Positions 1 through 64,000 of a DNA stretch of 64,000 nt are shown here, piece by piece. Position 1 is the first letter of the stretch; each line of letters starts with the position of its first letter. The position numbers and the translations under genes were made by a program. The stretch lies in contig BAAHQB010000064.1 of assembly GCA_054601695.1 (NCBI GenBank), positions 248,001-312,000 on the forward strand, read 5' to 3'. The DNA is from Amorphochlora amoebiformis. Taxonomy: Eukaryota > Cercozoa > Chlorarachniophyceae. The notes under the pieces are model-generated. The model was not told the DNA's origin. It worked only from the letters and a program-made list of their open reading frames with translations, and searched no databases.

Positions 1-57
1 AGTTTATGTACATGCTTTTTAATGTCATTTATCGAATTATATGATGGTTTCAATCAG

Positions 58-11966
<11,909 letters not shown>

Positions 11967-13186
11967 AATCTCAACCTTCGCTCACTCAAACTCACACTCC
12001 CTTCGTGCTGATAAAAAGGGAAATCTCCTATACGTATATAGAGAATGTATATTCTGGAAAAATATGGCGGGGAGATATTTGTAACTCTGGGATTAATGAA
12101 AATACTCCAGCCCCAGTTCTCTAGTAGGTTTCTAGCAGCAGGAGGAAGGATTGCGGGGCGGTCGTCATCTACTAAATCTAGCGTCAATTAGTGAGGCAAT
12201 CTAGAGATAATCAAGGTGATCGGCTGCGCTAGTGCGGCGTGCATGCTCAGAGCTAGAGACTTGTCGCAATAGATATATGCTAGGGACTAGAGAGATACTG
12301 GATGTTCTCGATGTTGTCTAGGTTGTGTTGTCTAGGCTGTGTGGTGAATGTTACTATAAGATCTAGAAGATGTTAACAGTACTTAATTTATAAATTCTAG
12401 AAATTCAACCGCGATTAACTCTTATTACTAGTATTAGTGTGTTCTAGCACTAGTACTTCCTAGACTTCTAGTTATAGAGTTACAGTCCAGTTCACTAGAG
12501 CTAGTCTGCTAGTAGACTCTAGAGAGCTAGACTAGCTAGAGACTAGTAGAGAGTTCAATTGAGTAGATCTAAGAGATGTAAATAAATGGGTATAGGCTAC
12601 CCAGCTAAGAGTAATACTAGATTATATATATATATATATATATATATTAATTATAAGTACTAATTATAAGTACTATCGCTGTATCTACTAGATCTAGACT
12701 ATCTAGACTGTAGTGCGATCCAGCGATATCCCAGATATCCTATCATCGAGATCATCTAATGTGTACAAGATCTAGCTAGACTGATATACCAGATATATTC
12801 GAATCTCAGAGTCGTAGTCTGATAGTAGTCAGAGTCTGGTAAATATAAACATTAGATTCTCTCGCCGATGCATACTAGCCTAGTCCTAGTTGTAATTCAG
12901 CGACATCGATCTAGCGATATACTAAATACCTATGACTAGTATGACTAGTATGATCGATATTATGTGGCCCATCGATACACTTGACAGTGAAATTCAGACT
13001 TTAGCTAGCCTTGAAGTCCAAAACTACTATATCTAGTTCGTAGAGTTATTATCATACAAGTACATACCTACAACAGAAACGCTCCACCGGCCCCGGAAGC
13101 CGCATGAATGACACGTGGCGCCTAGGGCGTCGTCTGCTCCCATGGTCAGAGATTTCCGGGAGACCTGCCATACTTGTCGCCGGATA
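11967..13186. other. CTAG-rich spacer between two convergent 3' ends
   Basis: Sequence between the ARP1 stop and the stop of the minus-strand gene. It is not TA repeat except about 25 bases near 12625. It is packed with CTAG (TCTAGA, ACTAGT, GCTAGC contexts), especially 12120-12900. I see no convincing exon. The first part should hold the ARP1 3' UTR. Confidence 0.7.
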
Positions 13187-36364
<23,178 letters not shown>

Positions 36365-37517
36365 ATGGGGATAAACGCAGGAGATGATCGGAAAAAGCGG
36401 ACGCGAAGGCAACCTCGAGATATATCGTCCTCTTCGATGGATCAATCCTTGTCAACCCATGATCTCTCAAGCGACGAGGAGACCAAACGAAAGACGGCTG
36501 TGGAGGTGCTGAAAGGCAAACCCGTTGAGAGGGACGCGGCAAACTACTTTCGAAATAAGCGGCTCAAGGTGGGTCGGATTGAAAATACATGAATCTTTTG
36601 AAATGAAGTTGAATATTTGTGAACGTTTTGTTTGGAGTAGATGCAGCAGCAAGCTAGGGACATCAATTTCGCAGGAGGGAGTAAGGCGCCGCCCATTTTC
36701 AAGAGGTGATGAGTACATGTGTCTCAACTCATTGAAACATCTTATATTATGCGCTGCACAAATAGCTGGTCGAGTTTCATTCAACTTTCAAACCCGTAAA
36801 GGGTCCTGCCCTTTCTCCGGCTTCCGAATACCCACGTTCTCGCTCTCATTGTTGTATGTCCTCAGTGTTGTGATCTACGTCAACGGATACACACGACCAT
36901 CGTGTCGAGAGCTCGAAGGAATGATATTCGCGTACTGTTAGTTATAAAAAAATCTTAAGCTGAACACGATACTAAGAATGCTCATGTTTCAGGCACGGAG
37001 GGACCACAGAAAAATGGGATAGTGGCAAAGTGACGCACGTGGTGAGCGTAGTTGTACTATTAACCACGAGACTTATCGGATGTACGGGACGTGTTGCACA
37101 AACAGAGAAGAATGTTGCAGTTGTAAGCCTAATCCTGCCCAGGTTGCAAGCCAGATGCCAGCAGCTAAGCTGTCCCGACTGCTAGCCCTAAAGGCAGTTC
37201 AGCGAAAGCCAGTATGATATCTCCCTATGATATTTATGCCTAACTTGATGCCTTATACCTTCACGGTTTCTAATTTTCTGATACTGCAGGTGGTACATCC
37301 CAGGTGGGTCCTCGACAGTGTCTCCAAGGTAAGATGCTACATACATAGAATACTTTGACAAGTATCTGTAAGTAAATATGAAGTAATATAATCGTATAAA
37401 CATTCATATTATTTGTAATTACATATGTTACAACAAGACATATTTATGCATATATTTATATACGTTTGAATATTATGTGTGCGTGTGTTGAGTGTATTCT
37501 GTTATATTATATATATA

Positions 37518-37575
<58 letters not shown>

Positions 37576-37656
37576 TATATATATATATTTATATATACAT
37601 TATATATATATATATATAATATATATGCATTCTATACAATATATACATATATATTG

Positions 37657-37729
<73 letters not shown>

Positions 37730-37817
37730 AATATATATATATATATATAATATACATATACATACACACCTACACACACATTACATATAATATACATATA
37801 CATACACACCTATACAC

Positions 37818-37883
<66 letters not shown>

Positions 37884-37901
37884 CATAAATATATTATAAT
37901 G

Positions 37902-37941
<40 letters not shown>

Positions 37942-37949
37942 ACATTTAC

Positions 37950-37989
<40 letters not shown>

Positions 37990-38066
37990 ATATATGAATG
38001 GATTTGTAAGGTACTTAAATATGCATACATATAATATATACATTATATATATATATATATACATAC

Positions 38067-38114
<48 letters not shown>

Positions 38115-39377
38115 GTATACTATATATATATATCATATATATATATATATATAATATAATATATATATATAATATATATTTACATATTATACACACCTGT
38201 ACTAACACGCGAAATGAAAACGATACATATTCAGGCATTTTGTTATCAATTTATAATATACAACACAGGGTCATCTCCAACCGACCGCACCCTACCTCCT
38301 CGCCCCTCTCGCAGCCAAGCAAACAATATCCTCAATGTTCACCACCAGGAAAACAGTCTACACCACCCCGGATCCCCACCTTTCTGAACCTTTGTCAAAA
38401 CGACCCTCCCAATCGTCCAACCGTCGGCACGCCCAGCCTGTATCTTCTCGCACTTTTGCACGCCCTCTCCCACCCCAAGCCTTCTCAAAACTCAAACCCC
38501 GAGACCAATCTCATGTACAGACCCCACCAATCGTCAAAGAGAACTCTAGCTCTGCATTGGGGGGCCCATGTTATGATACCGCCGCCGAGAGTCGGTTGGA
38601 AATGACACGGCCCTACGCCTATTCAAGTAAATCATTAGGGGTACGACCTTTGGACAGTTCCATTTTATCAGCACCTCCGTCAGGTTATCTATGCTTATGT
38701 TTTTGAATATGATATGCGTTATGTGACATGTAAATATATATAAATGTATACATATAAAACATATATGTATATATAATATATATGTATATATGTATATATA
38801 TATATATATATATATTATAATATGTTTTTCTAAATATATTTATATTTGTACATGTATATGTCCGTATTGTACATATATATATATACTATATATATATTTA
38901 TATATATATATATATATATAATATTATATATGAATAAAATTTATTCATATGTATACATACATAACGTGTGTACATATGTACATCAATACATATAAATCAC
39001 ACCCCAATCTACAACTCTGAAACTAATCCCAAACCGAACCTTAGCCCTAATGTAGGTGATATCAAATTATCTTCATCGCTGGACCGTCAACGTCCGCCCA
39101 GACTGTCTACAGCTACCGTCATCCATCTACCTGATCAGAAAGAAAGTCCTTCAGTTTCTGCCTTGTTTGAGAGAGACGGGGCCAACTGGCAGCGTGTGTA
39201 TCACGACCTGGGCCTCCCGTTTCTGGAAAAGGGTGGTAGAAAGCCCAGAGAATCGAAAGGTGTGAATACGTTTGAGAGGATTCTATATGTGTATGGACGT
39301 AATAGATAATGTGGATATTTTATTACGTGTTTGAAATTTTGTAATGTTATGCTCGATGTATACGTATATATATTATT

Positions 39378-39474
<97 letters not shown>

Positions 39475-39475
39475 T

Positions 39476-39529
<54 letters not shown>

Positions 39530-39542
39530 GTTATGCTTGTTG

Positions 39543-39623
<81 letters not shown>

Positions 39624-39885
39624 TATATATATATACATATATATATATGTGTGTGTATGTATGTATGTATAATATGTTCATGGATATTTTATTGCTATAT
39701 ATATATATATATATACATATATGTATATATGTATATACATAATATATATACATATTTTTATATATATATGTATATATATATATATATATATATACATATG
39801 TGTATACGTATGCATAACGTACATCGTCTATAAGGAGTGTATGTCTACAGTATGTTTTCATACACACTAGATGTGAATATTTAGT

Positions 39886-39931
<46 letters not shown>

Positions 39932-41893
39932 TGTGTGGGAATGTATCACCTACCAGTAGCTCATCCATCTTTTATTTCAGATCTAAAGAAACTCTCCCTA
40001 AGTGCCCTTCGCCCATCAGCGAGCACTGGCTCAGAGCGACACGAACGCCTGTATCTCCGCCATCCCATCTCCTCCTTCATCCGCTTCCAGGACTCACCCC
40101 TCACCTCCCAATCAAAGCCCAATCCACGCCCTTCATCCACCAAACCGATCGCAGCCATTCACGTGCGAGCGGTTGGATTGGACGAGAATCACAAGATATT
40201 AAGTTCTCAATTCTACAAACTCCTCGCTGAGGTCACCCCCCGTATCCACCCCATCGGACCCTTGGAAGCCACACTATACTTTCCACTCCCTATTCGTGAC
40301 GCTGGTGCGGAACACGTGAGGAATCTGCTCGAGACCTCTCTAGCAGTCCCATTTGCCGTTGGAAAAGCGACCTCTGGATTATTGGCTCGCCTGGCCATAT
40401 CAGGCAAGCACGGGTATGATATTCCAAGCAAAGAGAGGAAGGGCTTGATGATGAAGGGGGCTTCGGTCTGCAGGGGGATATCGTCTGGGGAGGGGCAAGG
40501 TGTGCTGTCTAATCTACCTGTAAACTATCTTCCAGATCTAGGGCCCGTGCTAGCTCGAAAAATACAAGACGTGGGCGCTGCGACTTTTGGGGATGTGATT
40601 GCACTCAAGAAAGCTCTGGGAAAACGTCTGACGGCTCACGAGCTTCACAGAGCGATAAGCTGTGCCAAGGGACTAGATATTGCACAGGAGGACAAGGCCC
40701 ACCGTCCTGCGCGCTTTGTCACCCAGGGAATGCTAAAATCTCTGTTGATTCCCAACTCTCCAACGAAGCTCTCGACCTCGCCTCCTTCCGAACCTCCGAG
40801 GAAGCTCTCAACACCACCCTCTCAAATCAATCCCTCAGCTGCGAAACCCACGCCGGCGGAGGACGTCTCATCAAGAGCAAAAAGGCAAGATACGAAGGAC
40901 CCTCCTCGGAGGGTGTCCAGGACGGTGGTTGAGCTTCCAGAGTTCCACGAACTTTGCAAAGACGTGGTCCGCGAGTTACCAGAAGACATTCGAAAGGAGT
41001 TGCGGGACGCTTACATTAAACGTCATGATGCTAATACGGCGAGGGTGAAGAAAGATCCTCCTTCAGTACCGTCGACTCTCCGAATGATGCAAAAGAGGCA
41101 GAATGCTGGGCGCAAAAAGTGGAATCGCCCGAGCTACTCAGACCTAGACCCTGACATCCTACGAGCCCTTCCAAAGGACATTCAAGACGAGATAGAAGCC
41201 CAAAGACTTATGGATCTTAGGCGTAAGGCCCAAGCAAGAAAATCTTCATCGTCCATTAGCAAGGCTCCAATGGCAAAGTGGCTAAAGTCAAGCAAACTAA
41301 AGAAGCCCCCCGTCATAACAAGAGAGAAGCCCAAGGCAGTAACGACTGAGGCTCCCATGATCCGAAATAGTGTACACGTCAGCTCGATTTCGTGTTCGGG
41401 TTCGAGTTCGAGGCCAGGTTCGGAAATGAAAGAGGGGGGTTTGTTTCGAGATTCTAGACCAGAGGACTGCGATTCGCCAGGTGAGAACATGGGCTTCGTT
41501 GATGATGCCGTTTCTGCCGCCGTTCCTGAATCATCTGTACCAGCAGCACCAAGTGAGCCCGATTCTCCTTTGTCCATCACGGAAATAGACGAGATCAAGC
41601 TCGCACTAACTCAGATGTTTCAAACCCGACCTGCTAGAACCGCACAGAACACAGTGGAAGAATATCTTGAGGATCTTGTAGTTCGTTCAGGAGATTTAAG
41701 GCGAGTGAAACTCACACTTTCCGTTATGCGAAGCATGATCATAAGACGTTGTTTGGTACCCATCGAACGTGGTATTCGTAAAGAGGAGATCCTCGCGGAG
41801 CTGGCCAGTGTATTTAACGATATTCTTGGAAATCTTCAGAAGCTTGTTTTGGGATCCTTTGGAGGTAGGCTAACTGTTGAAGCTTTATCATAG
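36365..41893 (+). CDS. REV1: REV1-like translesion synthesis protein with a degenerate polymerase core
   Basis: Nine exons: 36365-36568, 36641-36705, 36866-36931, 36993-37041, 37143-37211, 37290-37328, 38269-38683, 39056-39259, 39981-41893. The sum is 3024 nt (1007 aa plus stop). Residues 90-164 form a BRCT domain ('[20 protein letters not shown]', '[18 protein letters not shown]', '[10 protein letters not shown]'). Helix-hairpin-helix-like '[17 protein letters not shown]' is near 550-570, two ubiquitin-binding motifs ('[10 protein letters not shown]' near 702, '[10 protein letters not shown]' near 766), and the REV1 C-terminal interaction domain is about 904-1007. The Y-family catalytic residues are missing: 'IHVRAVGL' near 433 stands where HVDxD is expected, and 'GPLEA' near 465 where SCDEA is expected. 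A segment between them (most of the fingers) and the polymerase-associated domain look deleted. The likely role is a nuclear scaffold for pol zeta and Y-family polymerases. Confidence 0.9.
37329..38268. repeat. TA-expanded REV1 intron 6
   Basis: About 940 bases, mostly (TA)n with TGTG and ACAC, between the end of the BRCT domain and the linker exon. No boundary copies seen. The first five REV1 introns are only 61-160 bases and not TA-rich. Confidence 0.8.
38684..39980. repeat. TA-expanded REV1 introns 7 and 8
   Basis: Two TA-rich introns flank exon 39056-39259. In intron 8 the segment AATGTTATGCTNGNTGTAT occurs twice (39343 and 39528), and a TATTTTATT-containing variant occurs more than once. 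No coding signal otherwise. Confidence 0.7.
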
Positions 41894-63185
<21,292 letters not shown>

Positions 63186-64000
63186 GGCCTGGCAAGAATG
63201 GGTTTGCGTCCCACGGGCTCTGTGCGAGATTTTCTCTCCTTGATCTTTCTTTATTTAATTTATCGTTTACAGTAATCCCGGTAATCTCCGGTTTTCCTTA
63301 ATCCCCGCCGGGCCCTGGGGTCCCAAATTCAGGCTGTCGGGTGCTGAGTCCGCCCATGTCCAAGAAAACTGGAAGCGTCAAAAATAGATATTCGAACCGT
63401 CGGCCTCACCTACTCGCTGAACTCAGGCCCCAGCGGCTCGGCGACTCATAGCCTGAGCTAGTGATAACCATCGGCAACCCCGATACTATCATACTACCCA
63501 GGAATCCCGGTTTATCCACACGTGTACACCACGTGTACTTAATATGACGAATTTACAAAAGATGTATTTGATCATGTCACCGCATGAGCAATCGACCCGC
63601 AGTGGTCCCGCACGTGGTTACGAGGTAACGCTACAGGCGGCCTTTAGGAGCCTACGCTGGTCCTGAACCGCCCAGGTTAGCTGTCCAATTAGAAGGTAGG
63701 CGTGTGTAGACCCGTGCAACCCGGTGCGTTGACTAGTCTGAGTAACTCCAAGTACCAATAGTAGCTAGAGAGTACCAGAGAATAGGCTAGTATATTATGA
63801 TTGAAACACTCCCAGTCAGATTCTAAGTTCAGAATTTCCAGTATAATTACTAGAATCTAGAGAATTATAATATTATATACACTAGATACAACATGTATAT
63901 TGTAAATGTAACGGTAGGCTCTCTAGAGAGTCTAGATAGTCACTTAGTATATTTTGCTCATGATCTTGATTAATTAAAATATCTGCAGCTGGAAGCATGG
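63186..64000. other. Sequence upstream of PAT1
   Basis: 63186-63300 should hold the PAT1 5' UTR and promoter. 63300-63720 is ordinary mixed-composition DNA with TTCGAA and CCGGG motifs but no gene or tRNA I can support. 63720-64000 becomes CTAG/TCTAGA-rich, like the two intergenic spacers. Confidence 0.5.

Noticed and set aside
63390-63480. Possible tRNA on the minus strand (GGTTCGAAT near 63395)
   Set aside because: The TTCGAAT loop lacks a matching T-stem and acceptor stem. No cloverleaf can be drawn.

Overview
The window is eukaryotic nuclear DNA. It holds four intron-rich protein genes in alternating orientation: ARP1 (centractin) on + (left end to 11966), an unrecognised basic protein on - (35372 down to 13187), REV1 on + (36365-41893) and PAT1 on - (63185 down to 42620). 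I rebuilt all four by hand from splice sites, reading phase and family similarity. Each model closes as a whole number of codons: ARP1 975 nt (N-terminus off the left edge), REV1 3024 nt, PAT1 2562 nt, unknown gene 1554 nt. ARP1 is a dynactin subunit and TTAGGG arrays are abundant, which points to an opisthokont or related protist. The ARP1 wording ('GLEYPGVHE', '[11 protein letters not shown]') and the PAT1 ending look closest to fungal versions, so a fungus or fungus-like lineage is my best guess, not a proof.

Most of the DNA is intron, and most intron is (TA)n. Exons of 6-250 nt sit as islands in TA tracts that often start at the donor (GTATATAT...) and end at the acceptor (...TATATAG). 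Around many exons the TA tract holds serial partial copies of the exon boundary. Upstream copies carry acceptor plus exon 5' end; downstream copies carry exon 3' end plus donor. Other introns are filled with pyrimidine CT tracts or TTAGGG-type telomeric repeats.

Layout: 1-11966 ARP1; 11967-13186 CTAG-rich spacer between two 3' ends; 13187-35372 unknown gene; 35373-36364 divergent 5' spacer; 36365-41893 REV1; 41894-42619 second CTAG-rich spacer between 3' ends; 42620-63185 PAT1; 63186-64000 upstream DNA that becomes CTAG-rich.

The genes do not form one pathway: ARP1 is dynein/dynactin transport, REV1 translesion DNA synthesis, PAT1 mRNA decapping. Two points deserve most attention: the boundary-copying TA introns, and a REV1 that keeps BRCT, ubiquitin-binding and C-terminal interaction parts but appears to have lost its polymerase catalytic residues. 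Nearly all long Tyr/Ile, Ser/Leu and Asn/Pro open frames in the window are translated repeats, not genes.
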